In this document: positions 26,045 through 36,700 of the stretch, piece by piece | Layout: the number at the start of each line of letters is the position of its first letter | Numbering within the stretch: position 1 is the stretch's first letter | From: Streptomyces sp. R41 | GTDB lineage: Bacteria; Actinomycetota; Actinomycetes; Streptomycetales; Streptomycetaceae | Assembly (NCBI RefSeq): GCF_041053055.1 | Contig: NZ_CP163443.1 | Coordinates: 8,725,001 to 8,789,000 of the forward strand | Length of the DNA: 64,000 nt | Direction of reading: 5' to 3' | Notes under the pieces: generated by a model | The model's input: the letters and a program-made list of their open reading frames with translations, nothing else | Database searches by the model: none | Told to the model about the DNA's origin: nothing | Program-made: the position numbers and the translations under genes

Positions 26045-27058
26045 GTGAGAATTGCAGTCCTCGGAGCCGGTGCGATCGGCGCCTATGTCGGAGCGGCACT
26101 GCACCGTGGTGGCGCTGACGTCCACCTCATCGCCCGAGGTGAGCACCTGCGGGCGATCCGTGCTCATGGGGTCCGGGTGAACAGCCCGCGCGGTGACTTC
26201 GTGGCGCGGCCCCACGCCACGGACGACCCGGCCGAGGTCGGGGTCGTGGACTACGTGTTCCTGGGGCTCAAGGCACACGCCTACCCGTCCAGCGGTTCGC
26301 TGGTCGCCCCGCTGCTCGGCGACCGGACCGCGGTGGTGGCCGGGCAGAACGGCATCCCGTGGTGGTACTTCCACAAGCTGGCCGGTCCCTACGAGGGGCG
26401 CCGGATCGAGGCGGTCGACCCAGCCGGCGCCACCAGCAAGGTCCTGCCGCCGGAACGGGCGGTGGGCTGCGTGGTCTACCCCGCCACGGTCATCGAGGCC
26501 CCCGGTGTCATCCGGCACCTGGAGGGCACCCGCTTCTCCATCGGCGAGCCCGCGGGCGAAGTTTCCGACCGCTGTACGGCCTTGAGTGAGGCCATGGTCG
26601 CGGGCGGGCTGAAGTGCCCGGTGGAGCCGAACCTGCGCGACGACATCTGGATCAAGCTGATGGGCAACGTCGCGTTCAACCCGATCAGCGCGCTGACCCG
26701 GGCGACGATGGTCGAGATCTGCCAACATCCGCTCACCCGGCGGCTGGTCACCCAGCTCATGGAGGAGACCCTCGAGATCGCGGCCAGAGTCGGCAGCACC
26801 CCGGACATCTCGATCGAGAAGCGGCTGCGCGGTGCGGAGGGGGTCGGCCACCACAAGACGTCGATGCTCCAGGACCTCGAGGCGGGCAAGCCGCTGGAAC
26901 TCGACGCCATCGTGACCGCGGTGGTGGAGATGGCCGACATCTCCGGCGCCGACGCACCCACCCTGCGTGCGGTGCACGCCGCCACCGACCTGCTGTCGCG
27001 ACGCAGTACGGCGGGTGCGGAGAACGCCGGCACAACGCAGAATCCAGTGCCTGCCTGA
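26045..27058 (+). CDS. Ketopantoate reductase-family protein, candidate oxalyl-CoA reductase
   Basis: A 337-residue PanE/ApbA-family NADPH-dependent reductase. It has the N-terminal Rossmann motif GAGAIGAYVG, the Lys-containing catalytic region (DIWIKLMGNVAFNPISALT) and the C-terminal helical domain with KTSMLQDLEAGKPLELD. Classical PanE reduces ketopantoate in CoA synthesis. A member of this family in Methylobacterium extorquens (PanE2) is the oxalyl-CoA reductase that yields glyoxylate during growth on oxalate. The place here, co-regulated with a transhydrogenase that makes NADPH, favours that role by inference. The GTG at 26045 follows GAGGAG. A housekeeping panE elsewhere in the genome would support the specialised role. 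Confidence 0.8.
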   Translation: MRIAVLGAGAIGAYVGAALHRGGADVHLIARGEHLRAIRAHGVRVNSPRGDFVARPHATDDPAEVGVVDYVFLGLKAHAYPSSGSLVAPLLGDRTAVVAGQNGIPWWYFHKLAGPYEGRRIEAVDPAGATSKVLPPERAVGCVVYPATVIEAPGVIRHLEGTRFSIGEPAGEVSDRCTALSEAMVAGGLKCPVEPNLRDDIWIKLMGNVAFNPISALTRATMVEICQHPLTRRLVTQLMEETLEIAARVGSTPDISIEKRLRGAEGVGHHKTSMLQDLEAGKPLELDAIVTAVVEMADISGADAPTLRAVHAATDLLSRRSTAGAENAGTTQNPVPA

Positions 27059-27249
27059 CAGGTGCCGGCGGTGCCCGGGCGGGAGCCCGGCGAGGACGGG
27101 GCGACCCCCGCGTGCTCGCCGCGGCTGCCGTACCGGCTGCGGGGGCAGGAACGGAGGGCGCGGCATGCCACGCTCGGTAAGCTTGGCTGGTCACATGGCA
27201 TCCAGTCGGCTCCAAGCGCTGGCGCGGCGCCAGGCAGAGAGGAGTCGTC

Positions 27250-28182
27250 ATGCTGTTCCGCCAGCTCGAGTACTTCGTGGCGGTGGCCAGGGAAAGGCAC
27301 TTCGCCCGGGCGGCAGAAGCCTGCTATGTCTCGCAGCCCGCGCTCTCGGCGGCGATCGCCAAGCTGGAGCGTGAATTGAACGTCACGCTGATCAACCGTG
27401 GCCACAACTACCAGGGCCTCACTCCGGAGGGCGAACGGCTCGTCGTGTGGGCCAAGCGCATCCTCGCCGAGCAGGACGCGTTCAAGGCCGAGGTGGCCGC
27501 CGTACAGTCCGGCATCACCGGGACGCTGCGGCTGGGCACGGAACCCACCGCGTCGACGACCCTGGCGCTGCCCGTCGCCGCGTTCTGCTCGGCGCACCCC
27601 CTGGCCAAGGTGCAGGTCCGCTCCCGGCTGTCGACGAAGGAGCTCCTGCGCCAGCTGCGCGAGTTCGAACTGGACGCCGCGATCGCCCACTTCGCGCCGG
27701 GCGACCGGGAGAACCTGCAGGTGATGCCGCTGTACGAGGAGCGGTACATGCTGCTGGTCTCGGGCGACCAGCTGATGACCCAGACCAACACCATGACGTG
27801 GACGGAGGCGGCCCAGCTGCCGCTCGCGCTGCTGACACCCGACCACCGGATCCGCGAGCTCATCGACAGCGTGTTCGCGGACAAGGGCGTCGTGGTGACC
27901 CCGCAGGTGGAGACGGACTCGATCGCCTCCCTCTACGCGCATGTGGGCGGCGGCGAGTGGGCCAGCATCGTGCCGCACTCGTGGCTGCGGGCGATGCCGG
28001 TCATCGGCAGGACCAGAGCCGTGCGCCTGGTCGACCCGGACGCCAGGGCCCAGGTCTCGGTGGCGATCCACGCGGCAACTCCCGGTTCGATCGCCGCCCG
28101 GGCGTTCGTGAACGCGGCAACGGGCCTGTCGCTGGACGACTTCTTCGAAGAACCCCTGCCGACCGAGCACCGCGTGAGGTGA
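27250..28182 (+). CDS. LysR-family transcriptional regulator of the oxalate genes
   Basis: A 310-residue LysR protein: winged helix-turn-helix (about 1-60; HFARAAEACYVSQPALSAAIAKLE), linker helix and a two-lobed effector domain (about 90-295). It converges on the CoA ligase gene. The GATA-N9-TATC boxes in the nearby oxc/ligase promoter and before the YdeP-like gene fit the LysR T-N11-A rule and are its likely targets. The effector would be oxalate, formate or a CoA ester. No such box was found directly upstream of the gene itself. ATG at 27250 is preceded by GAGGAG. Confidence 0.93.
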   Translation: MLFRQLEYFVAVARERHFARAAEACYVSQPALSAAIAKLERELNVTLINRGHNYQGLTPEGERLVVWAKRILAEQDAFKAEVAAVQSGITGTLRLGTEPTASTTLALPVAAFCSAHPLAKVQVRSRLSTKELLRQLREFELDAAIAHFAPGDRENLQVMPLYEERYMLLVSGDQLMTQTNTMTWTEAAQLPLALLTPDHRIRELIDSVFADKGVVVTPQVETDSIASLYAHVGGGEWASIVPHSWLRAMPVIGRTRAVRLVDPDARAQVSVAIHAATPGSIAARAFVNAATGLSLDDFFEEPLPTEHRVR

Positions 28183-28197
28183 GCGGGACCCTCCAGG

Positions 28198-29790
28198 TCA
28201 CTGGGCGTACCGGGCCTCCACCGCCCGTCGGTCGAGCGCTCCCTTGGCGGTGTGCGGCAGCGCGGCGACGACCTCCAGCCGGTCGGGCACCTCGTACGCG
28301 GCCAGCCGGTCACGGCAGTACTGGAGGATCTGCTCGGACCCGAGCCCCTCGCCCTCGCGTACGACGACGGCGGCGCCGACCCGTTGCCCGTACGTCGCGT
28401 CGGGCACGGCGAACACGGCCGCCTCGGCGACTCCGGGACAGCCGGCGAGGATGTCTTCGACGTGCTCGGGCGAGATCTTCTCGCCGCCCCGGCTGATCAG
28501 GTTCTTGATGCGTCCGGTCAGGGACAGGTAGCCGTCCTTGTCCAGTGAGCCCAGGTCACCGGTGCGGAACCAGCGGTCGGCGAAACTGCGCGCCGTCTCG
28601 GCCGGGTTGCCGAGGTAGCCGCGGGCGACGGTGGGACCGTGCACCCACACCTCACCCTCCGTGCCGACCGGACATGGAGACCCGTCCTGGTCGACGACGC
28701 GGAGGTCCACCCCGGTCGGCCGGCCGACCGAACCGTGCTTCAGCGGACCCCGCTGCGACAGCGGCTCGCTGGTCGCCTGGTGCGTGGACTCCGTCATCCC
28801 GTACGCGGACAGCAGCGGTGCGCCGAGCGTGCGCTCAAGAGCCCGCTGCGTGGCCGTGTTGAGGGGCGCACTGCAGCTGCGTACGAACTTCAGGGGCGGG
28901 ACCTGCGGACCCGGGTACTCGATCTCCGAGCGGTCCAGCAGGATCTCGTAGATGGTCGGGACCGCGGTGAACCACGTCGCGGACGCGGCCCGCATGTCGT
29001 TCCAGAACGTGCGCGCCGAGAACCGGCCCCGCTCGGGCAGCAGGACGCACCCGCCGCTCGCCAGCGACGCCAGAAGTGCCGCGAACAGCCCGTGGCCGTG
29101 GAAGAACGGCATCACCGCGACCGTCGCGTCACCGGGCCCCAACTCGTAGGTGGCGCAGATGTTCCGCACCGAGGCAGCCACGTTGGCGTGCGTCAGCGGG
29201 ACCATCTTGGCCCGGTCGGTGGTTCCCGCGGTGAACAGGACGAGGGCGTCGTGGCTGGACAACTCGGCTGCCGCGCCCCGAACCTGGCGCACCACACCCG
29301 CGCCGGTGTCGAGCACCGCTGCCGCCGTTCCCGCCCGGGAGGCGTCCACGCGCAGCGGCCAGGTCGGGAGGGGGAGCCGTGCGACCGGCGGGGCGCCGGC
29401 CGCGGAGGGACCGAGGAGCACCGCCTGCGCACCCAGCGCCTCGAGCCGCGCGGACAGCTGCGACTCGGGCAGCGCCGGGTCGATCGGAGCGACCACCAGA
29501 CCGGCCCGTGCCGCACCCAGCAGCGCGACCACGAACTCGGCGTTGTTCGCGCAGACGAGACCCACCGCGTCCCCGCGGTGCAGCCCCGTGCCGCCGAGCC
29601 GGGCGGCCACGTCGTCGGCCAGCGCGGCGAGGGCGCGGTACGACAGGTGCACCCGGTCGCCGGTGACGACAAGCGCCCTGGCATGCGGGCGCTCGCGAAC
29701 GTGCCGATCGAGAAGATCGACGAGACCCGTGACCGCCGGGGGCCGGTACCGGTCCGCGTCGCGCACGGACGCCGCCGCCGGAACGGCCAT
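28198..29790 (-). CDS. Acyl-CoA synthetase, AAE3/Pcs60-like oxalate-CoA ligase
   Basis: A 530-residue ANL-superfamily ligase. Conserved blocks are the P-loop LFTAGTTDRAKMVPLTHAN (with Ala replacing the usual Ser/Thr), YGMTESTHQ, the RTGDLGSLDKDGYL adenylate motif, GRIKNLISRGGEKISP, and the catalytic Lys near the C-terminus (TAKGALDR). The stretches MPFFHGHGL, GRFSARTFWNDM and TWFTAVPTIYEILLDR are characteristic of the plant AAE3/yeast Pcs60 group, which are oxalyl-CoA synthetases. It would make oxalyl-CoA from oxalate, ATP and CoA and so prime the Frc/Oxc cycle. ATG at 29790 follows GAGGAGG. Substrate is inferred from subfamily and context. Confidence 0.85.
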   Translation of the reverse strand: MAVPAAASVRDADRYRPPAVTGLVDLLDRHVRERPHARALVVTGDRVHLSYRALAALADDVAARLGGTGLHRGDAVGLVCANNAEFVVALLGAARAGLVVAPIDPALPESQLSARLEALGAQAVLLGPSAAGAPPVARLPLPTWPLRVDASRAGTAAAVLDTGAGVVRQVRGAAAELSSHDALVLFTAGTTDRAKMVPLTHANVAASVRNICATYELGPGDATVAVMPFFHGHGLFAALLASLASGGCVLLPERGRFSARTFWNDMRAASATWFTAVPTIYEILLDRSEIEYPGPQVPPLKFVRSCSAPLNTATQRALERTLGAPLLSAYGMTESTHQATSEPLSQRGPLKHGSVGRPTGVDLRVVDQDGSPCPVGTEGEVWVHGPTVARGYLGNPAETARSFADRWFRTGDLGSLDKDGYLSLTGRIKNLISRGGEKISPEHVEDILAGCPGVAEAAVFAVPDATYGQRVGAAVVVREGEGLGSEQILQYCRDRLAAYEVPDRLEVVAALPHTAKGALDRRAVEARYAQ

Positions 29791-29883
29791 GACTCCACCT
29801 CCTCGCGCCCAGCCTGATGAAGCAGTCCTCTGCGAGCCTGCGGCGGCGTGCGGAGCGCGTCCAATACCCACTGGTGAACGGCC

Positions 29884-29900
29884 GATAGCAGGCGTCTATC
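29884..29900. promoter_or_regulatory. LysR-type box, ligase side of the oxc/ligase promoter
   Basis: GATA (29884-29887), nine bases, TATC (29897-29900). Perfect dyad halves with the T-N11-A core, 94 bp before the ligase start. Confidence 0.7.
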
Positions 29901-29942
29901 AAGGGAGCTGCGAGGCGACATCGCACCCCTCCACCAGCCATC

Positions 29943-29959
29943 GATAGATGCTGTTTATC
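29943..29959. promoter_or_regulatory. LysR-type box, oxc side of the oxc/ligase promoter
   Basis: GATA (29943-29946), nine bases, TATC (29956-29959). It lies 59 bp from the other box and about 100 bp before oxc, a spacing that would allow one LysR tetramer, with DNA bending, to serve both promoters. Confidence 0.7.
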
Positions 29960-30057
29960 AGTTGGTCGTCGATGGGTCTTGGACGCGGGCAGGCGCGCTT
30001 ACGAAGGTGAGAGCAGTAGCCGCACAGGCAGGACCTGCCCAAGGAGGACCTCGGACC

Positions 30058-31809
30058 ATGACCGCCCCCTCGACAATGGAGACCGCGGCAGCAGCCGACG
30101 TTCCGACCGAGCTCACCGACGGGTACCACCTGGTCGTCGACGCGCTCAAGATGAACGACGTCGACACCATCTACGGGGTGGTCGGCATCCCGATCACCGA
30201 CCTGGCCCGCCTCGCACAGGCACAGGGCATCCGCTACATCGGCTTCCGTCACGAGAGCAACGCCGGACACGCGGCCGCGGCCGCCGGCTACCTCACGAAG
30301 AAGCCGGGCGTGGCCCTGACGGTGTCCGCACCGGGCTTCCTCAACGGGCTTGTCGCGCTGGCGAACGCGACCACGAACTGCTTCCCGATGGTCCAGATCT
30401 CCGGCTCCAGCGAGCGCCACCTCGTCGACCTCAAACAGGGTGACTACGAGGAGATGGACCAGCTCGCCGCCGCGCAGCCGTTCGTGAAGGCCGCGTACCG
30501 GGTGAGCCGGGTGGAGGACATCGGCCGGGGCATCGCCCGCGCGCTGCGCACCGCGATCTCCGGGCGCCCCGGCGGGGTCTACCTCGACATCCCCGCCGCG
30601 GTGCTCGGCTCCATCATGGACGCGGAGGCGGGCGCCAGGACGCTGAGCCGTCTCGTCGATCCCTCGCCCCGCCAACTGCCCGCGCCGGAGGCGGTGGACC
30701 GCGCGATCGAGCTCCTGGCAGGCGCCGAGCGGCCGCTGGTGGTGCTCGGCAAGGGCGCCGCGTACGCGCAGGCCGACGCCAAGATCCGTGAGTTCATCGA
30801 GTCCACGGGCATCCCGTACGTACCGATGTCGATGGCGAAAGGCCTGCTGCCCGACGACCACCCGCAGTCGGCGGCCACCGCCCGCTCGCTGGCGCTGAAG
30901 AAGGCCGACGTCGTCATGCTCGTCGGCGCCCGCCTCAACTGGCTGCTGAACCACGGCGAAGCACCGCAGTGGAACCCCGACGCCAAGTTCATCCAGGTGG
31001 ACATCGAGCCCAAGGAGATGGACAGCAACCAGCCCATCGCCGCCCCGCTCGTCGGAGACATCGAGTCGGTGCTCGACGCCCTCGCCGAGCGGACCAAGCC
31101 GGGCCAGATCGCGGCTCCCGCGGCCTGGAAGGACGAGCTGGCGGCGCGCTCGGCGCAGAACGTCGCGAAGATGGCGAAGCGCCTAGAAGCCGACCCGCAC
31201 CCGATGCAGTTCATGGGCGCCCTGAAGGCGGTGCGTGACATCGTGCGCGAGCGCCCGGAGACGTACATCGTCAACGAGGGCGCCAACGCGCTGGACATCG
31301 CGCGCAACGTCATCGACATGCACGTACCGCGCCACCGCCTCGACAGCGGCACGTGGGGCGTCATGGGCATCGGCATGGGTTACGCGATCGCCGCCGCCGT
31401 CGAGAGCGGTGCCCCGGTCGTCGCCGTGGAGGGCGACAGCGCCTTCGGGTTCAGCGGCATGGAGCTGGAGACGATCTGCCGCTACAAGCTGCCCGTCGTC
31501 ACGATCATCATGAACAACGGCGGTGTCTACCGCGGCGACGACGTCAACCCGCTCGACGACGCCCCGTCGCCGACGACCCTCATGCTCTCCGCCCGCCACG
31601 ACCTGATGATCGAGGCGTTCGGCGGCAAGGGCTACCGCGCGACCACGCCCGCCGAGGTCACCGCCGCTCTCACCGAGGCACTGGCCTCGGGCGGACCGGC
31701 GCTCATCGACTGCGTGATCGACCCCTCGGCCGGCACCGAGAGCGGCCACATCTCGCACCTCAACCCGAAGGGCATCACGGTCGGCAACATCACGCCGGCC
31801 AAGAAGTGA
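30058..31809 (+). CDS. oxc: Oxalyl-CoA decarboxylase
   Basis: A 583-residue thiamine-diphosphate enzyme that splits oxalyl-CoA into formyl-CoA and CO2. TPP-domain landmarks are Glu66 in [10 protein letters not shown] (activates the cofactor), the GDS...NN Mg/TPP motif from about residue 458 ([12 protein letters not shown] to IIMNNGG), and the GVYRGDD strand contributing to the CoA site. Length and residues match Oxc of Oxalobacter and YfdU of E. coli. ATG at 30058 follows AAGGAGG. It begins a two-gene unit with frc, divergent from the ligase. Confidence 0.96.
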   Translation: MTAPSTMETAAAADVPTELTDGYHLVVDALKMNDVDTIYGVVGIPITDLARLAQAQGIRYIGFRHESNAGHAAAAAGYLTKKPGVALTVSAPGFLNGLVALANATTNCFPMVQISGSSERHLVDLKQGDYEEMDQLAAAQPFVKAAYRVSRVEDIGRGIARALRTAISGRPGGVYLDIPAAVLGSIMDAEAGARTLSRLVDPSPRQLPAPEAVDRAIELLAGAERPLVVLGKGAAYAQADAKIREFIESTGIPYVPMSMAKGLLPDDHPQSAATARSLALKKADVVMLVGARLNWLLNHGEAPQWNPDAKFIQVDIEPKEMDSNQPIAAPLVGDIESVLDALAERTKPGQIAAPAAWKDELAARSAQNVAKMAKRLEADPHPMQFMGALKAVRDIVRERPETYIVNEGANALDIARNVIDMHVPRHRLDSGTWGVMGIGMGYAIAAAVESGAPVVAVEGDSAFGFSGMELETICRYKLPVVTIIMNNGGVYRGDDVNPLDDAPSPTTLMLSARHDLMIEAFGGKGYRATTPAEVTAALTEALASGGPALIDCVIDPSAGTESGHISHLNPKGITVGNITPAKK

Positions 31810-31898
31810 CCTCCTCGGAAGTGACCGTCTCCACCCCGAACTCCAGCTCCCGCACAGCCCACCCTCGCACCGAGATCATTCACGAGAAGGAAGCCACC

Positions 31899-33155
31899 AT
31901 GAGTGAAAAGCCGCTCGCCGGAATCAAGGTGATCGACTTCACCGGGGTCCAGGCCGGTCCCGCCTGTACCCAGATGCTCGCCTGGTTCGGAGCCGACGTC
32001 ATCAAGGTCGAGCGCCCCCAGGGCGGCGACGTGACCCGCAATCAGCTGCGGGACATCCCCGACCTCGATGCCCTGTACTTCACCATGCTGAACAGCAACA
32101 AGCGCTCGCTGGCCATCAACACCAAGACCCCCGAGGGCAAGGAGGTCATGGAGAAGCTGATCCGCGAGTCGGACATCCTGGTCGAGAACTTCGCGCCGGG
32201 CGCCATGGACCGTATGGGTCTCGGCTGGGACTACATCCACGAGCTGAACCCGCGCCTGATCTTCGGCTCGGTCAAGGGCTTCAACGACGACTCGTCGTGG
32301 TCCGACCTCAAGGTCTACGAGAACGTCGCGCAGGCGGCCGGTGGCGCCGCGTCCACCACGGGTTTCTGGGACGGCCCGCCGACCATCAGCGGCTCGGCCC
32401 TCGGCGACAGCAACACCGGTATGCACCTGTTGATCGGCCTGCTGACCGCGATCATCCAGCGCAACGCGACCGGTCTGGGCCAGAAGGTATCGGTGTCCAT
32501 GCAGGACGCCGTGCTCAACCTGACCCGGGTCAAGCTCCGTGACCAGCAGCGCCTGGAGAAGGTCGGCTACCTGGAGGAGTACCCCCAGTACCCGCACAGC
32601 GAGTTCGGTGACGCGGTGCCCCGCGGCGGCAACGCCGGCGGCGGCGGTCAGCCGGGCTGGATCCTGAAGTGCAAGGGCTGGGAGACCGACCCCAACGCCT
32701 ACATCTACTTCACGGTCCAGGAGCAGAACTGGAAGCGCACCGCTGAGGCCATCGGCCACCCCGAGTGGGTCGACGACCCGGAGTACACGACCGCCCGGGC
32801 CCGCCAGCCGCACATCATGGACATCTTCGGCGAGATCGAGAAGTGGCTGGCCGACAAGACCAAGTACGAGGCGGTCGACATCCTGCGCGAGTGGGAGGTG
32901 CCCTGCGCCCCCGTGCTCAGCATGAAGGAACTCGCCGAGGACCCCGACATGCGCAGGAGCGGCACGATCGTCGAGGTCGAGCAGAAGGAGCGCGGCACTT
33001 ACCTGACGGTGGGCAGCCCGATCAAGTTCTCCGGCTTCAAGCCCGACATCAAGGGTGCGCCGCTGCTCGGCGAGCACACCGACGAGGTGCTCGCCGACCT
33101 CGGCTACGACGCGGACGACATCCGCAAGCTGCACGAGGGCCAGGTCGTCGCCTGA
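31899..33155 (+). CDS. frc: Formyl-CoA:oxalate CoA-transferase
   Basis: A 418-residue class III CoA-transferase very close to E. coli YfdW. It has [10 protein letters not shown] with the active-site Gln, the nucleophilic Asp170 in LGDSNTGMH, and an intact glycine loop [10 protein letters not shown] that gates the active site. It moves CoA from formyl-CoA to oxalate, releasing formate for Fds and regenerating oxalyl-CoA for Oxc. It lies 89 bp after oxc and is followed by a perfect 16-bp hairpin, so oxc-frc forms a complete unit. It is the canonical Frc of the window; the gene at 7.5 kb is the diverged paralog. Confidence 0.96.
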   Translation: MSEKPLAGIKVIDFTGVQAGPACTQMLAWFGADVIKVERPQGGDVTRNQLRDIPDLDALYFTMLNSNKRSLAINTKTPEGKEVMEKLIRESDILVENFAPGAMDRMGLGWDYIHELNPRLIFGSVKGFNDDSSWSDLKVYENVAQAAGGAASTTGFWDGPPTISGSALGDSNTGMHLLIGLLTAIIQRNATGLGQKVSVSMQDAVLNLTRVKLRDQQRLEKVGYLEEYPQYPHSEFGDAVPRGGNAGGGGQPGWILKCKGWETDPNAYIYFTVQEQNWKRTAEAIGHPEWVDDPEYTTARARQPHIMDIFGEIEKWLADKTKYEAVDILREWEVPCAPVLSMKELAEDPDMRRSGTIVEVEQKERGTYLTVGSPIKFSGFKPDIKGAPLLGEHTDEVLADLGYDADDIRKLHEGQVVA

Positions 33156-33167
33156 CCCGGAACAACA

Positions 33168-33204
33168 CGGTGCCCCGCGTACGGTCCTCGTACGCGGGGC
33201 ACCG
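33168..33204 (+). terminator. Perfect hairpin ending the oxc-frc unit
   Basis: A 16-bp perfect stem (CGGTGCCCCGCGTACG at 33168-33183 with its complement at 33189-33204) and a GTCCT loop, 12 bp after the frc stop. It marks the end of the oxalate island. Confidence 0.85.
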
Positions 33205-33771
33205 GCATGTGAGGGGGTGTCAGCGGGGGAGGAGCCCTCCGCTGAACGCCGGAAGCGACCGCGGCTGCGATGGGCCCTTGATACCCGGACGACGCAGCAG
33301 GTCAGGCACCGGCCCGTGACAGATCAGACAGGTCGAGTCCATGGATGGTCCACGGCCTGCTGAGCACCACTTTAGGAGAGAGGTTTGAGACTCCGTCCGC
33401 TGACCTGGGGCTTCGATACCTGGTGAGGTGGACGGCAACGCGACTGTAGGACGCCCTCGTTGACCGTGGCTGACCCCTGTTTCTGGCACGGTTGTGGCAC
33501 GTGTATCTGGCACGGTTGTGGCACGACCTTCACCCGACGACAGTCAGCCACGATGGCGGGTGCGCCGTCCGACCAGGCGCGCGTATGTCTCGCTGTACCC
33601 CCACCGGCCTTAGCCACGCCACCGGCTTGTGTCGTCGGCCGGACGCCACGGCCGTCTCGTGACGGGAGTGCCAGAGCGCCGTCCCTCGGAGCTCCCAGCT
33701 TGGGAATCTGCGATCATTCGCGGCCAGTTCAGGCGGTTACCTGGGCGAACGGTGACGTGCGAGCTTAAAGA
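33205..33771. other. 567-bp region without a convincing gene
   Basis: No frame shows homology or sustained codon bias. The region holds one direct repeat pair (33483-33525). It separates the oxalate island from the SpoIIE phosphatase gene, which reads toward it. Confidence 0.5.
33483..33525. repeat. Direct repeat of a 19-mer, TGGCAC-rich
   Basis: CTGGCACGGTTGTGGCACG occurs at 33483-33501 and again, identical, at 33507-33525. Each unit itself contains GGCACG twice, so four GGCACG words are spaced 11, 13 and 11 bp apart. Regular spacing near one helical turn resembles a protein-binding array, such as integrase arm sites or a regulator array. Confidence 0.6.
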
Positions 33772-36700
33772 TCAAACTGAGGCGGTGGGGAGGGGCTGTT
33801 CGGTCCAGATGGACTTGCCGGTGCGGGTATGGCGGGTGCCCCAGCGCTGGCAGAGTGCGGAAATGAGCTGGAGGCCGCGGCCGCCCTCGTCGGTGGCGGA
33901 GGTGTGGCGGATGTGCGGCGTGGTCAGGCTGGCGTCGGAGACCTCGCAGATCAGTGCGCGGCTGCGGAGCATGCGCAGCCGGATGGGGCCGCAGGCGTGC
34001 CGGATGACGTTCCCGACCAGCTCGCTGACCAAGAGTTCGGTGGTCATGGTCAGGTCCTCATCGGCCAGGTCCCAGTCGGTGAGCTGGGCGCGGACCAGCT
34101 CCCGGGCCTGGCCCGCCGCCACCGGGTCCTCCGGCAACGGCCACTCGGCGACGTTCTCCGCGTCCAGCGGGTGGGTGCGGGCCAGCAGCAGGGCGGCGTC
34201 GTCTATCAGCGCGCCGTGGGCGGGGAGGAGAGCGGAGGTGAGGGTGGCGCAGAGGGCGTCCAGGTCGGACGAGTCCGCCGGTGAGGTCGGCATGGCGTTC
34301 ACGGACTGAAAGAGGAGCTCGGCGAGGCGTCTCATGCCGGTGGTGATATCCCTGTCCTTGCTCTCGACCAGGCCGTCGCTGTAGAGGGCGAGCAGGCTGT
34401 CGGCGGGCAGTAGGGTCTCGAGGGTTTCGAAGGGCGGAGCGGCCACCCCCAGTGGCGGGTCCGGGGTCATGGACAGGAAGGTGACGGTGCCGTCGGGGTG
34501 GGTCACCGCCGGGGGTGGATGACCGGCGCTGGCGTACGACAGACGCCGGGTCACCGGGTCGTAGATGCCGTACAGGCAGGTTACGAAGGCATCGGTGCCC
34601 AGCTCGCCGACGATGTCGTTGAGGTGGCCGAGGATTTCGTCGGGCGGCAGCTCCAGCTCCGAGAGGGTACGGACGGCCGTGCGGAGCCTGCCCATGGTGG
34701 CGGCCTCGGCCATGCCGTGGCCCATGACGTCGCCGATCACAAGCGCCACCCGGGCCGAGGAGAGCGGGATCACGTCGTACCAGTCGCCGCCGACGTCGGC
34801 TCCCTGCTTGGCCGACTGGTAGCGCGCCGCCGCCGTCACCTCGGGCAGCTTGGGCAATGCCTGCGGCAGCAGGCTGCGCTGGAGCGTACGGGCCCGGGTC
34901 GTCGCCTCGTCGTAGAGCCCGGCCCGCTCCAGGGCCTGCGCGATCAGTCCGCTGAGCGCGGTCAGCAGCGTTCGTTCGTCATCGTCCAGCACCCGCGGTC
35001 GGCCGAAGCCGATCACCGCCGCGCCGATCCCGCGCCCCGATACCGCCAGCGGCAGAAAGGCCCACGCCTGCTTGCCGCCCTCCCGGATCAGGGTCTCCGT
35101 CCCCGGGTAACGCTTCAGGAACTCCTCCGGGGAGGAGATGCAGAGGGGGGTGCGGGTGCGCAGGGCGTCCCCCACCGGGCTCGTGGTGTCCCTCACTGTC
35201 CACTGCCCGTCCAGCAGTCGGGTGAAGCGCTCCGAATATCCTCGGGAGCCGACCACGGTCAGCCGGTCGCCGACCACGCCGAGCATGATGAGTCCGGTGG
35301 CCCCGACGGGTGTCATCACGCCGTCGGCCACCGCCGCCATCACATCCTGGGCCGTGACAGCCTCGGCCAGCTCCCGCGTGATCCGCTGCACCAGGGCCGC
35401 CCGCTCCGCGGCCGCCCGCTCCGCGGCGGCCCGCTCGGCCTCGCGCAGATGCCGCTCGGTGGTGTCGGTGATGTAGAGCGTGAGGCCTTCCGGCACCGGC
35501 ACCAGCCGCAGGTGGTACCAGGACGTCCCGTCCGGCCCCGGTACGTCGAATCCGGCTGGCTGGCCCTCGGCCGCCGTGGCCCGGCACCGTTGCTCCAGCC
35601 CCGGCACGGCACCTACCGCGGGAATGTCCCAGAGCAGGGCTCCGGCCACGTCTCCCGCGGCGCCGAAGAGCCGCTCGGCGGCCTGATTGAGAAATCCGAT
35701 GCGCCAGTCCGTGTCCAGGGAGACGAAGCCGTCGCTCATGTGTCGCAGCGCCCGCCCCACCGACTCGGCGGCGGCGTGCGTTTCGCTGCTGTCCCGGAGG
35801 GTGCCGATCACCTTCACCGACGTCCCCTCTTCGTCCGTGATCGTCCGGGCACGAGCCTCGATCCAGAGGTATGTGCCGTCCTGGCGCCGGATCCGGTACT
35901 CGTTCTGGAAGCCGCCGCGCAGCTGGATGCCCGTGTCGAAGCCGGCTACCGCCCCTGGCAGGTCGTCCGGGTGGATCAGCGCCGCCCACGCCTCGATGCC
36001 GCCGCTCATCACCTCCGGATCGATGCCGGTCAGCACCTGCTCGACGGGCCGGTCGGAGGTCAACTCGCCGGTGCGCAGGTCCCAGGTGTACGTGATGGAG
36101 GGCATCCCTTCCACGTCCCACAGGGGGGCGGCCTCCCGCGGTTCTGGCCCGTTCTCCAAGGCGTGCAGCAGGGTGGGGGACGGATTGAGGATCCCGGACG
36201 ACTTGAGCCTCCCGGACATCCAGGCCGCCACCTCGTTCAGAAACGTGCGCTCCGCCGCGCCGGGCTCGGCGCCCGGGGCGAAGAGGACGGAGAGCGCGCC
36301 GCGTCGCCGGCCACCGCCCGGAATGGGGATGGCCAGGTGACCGATGCCGGCAGGGAGTCGGGAAGGCCACAGGGCGGCCGGGTCCCGGCCTGGCACCGGG
36401 TCGGGCGGGGCCAGGTCGGGCTGCCAGGTGATGGTGTCGTTGCGGGCGGCCCTGCTGGGCGGTGCCGTGCCCCGTGCCGGGATGATCAGCCAGGGCCGGG
36501 TCATCGACTCCGGCAGGCCACTGTCGGCGACCAGGTAGAGGATGCCGCTCATGCCGCCGCCCGGGAGGTGCACCATGCCGCCCAGGCCGTGCACTTCGGC
36601 TACCGCCTGCTGGAGCGCGGTCAGCAGCCCTTCGACATCGCGCCGGTCCTCGTCCACGGCGTCGAGCAGCCGCATCCGCATGCGGTGTCGCTCCAAGGGC

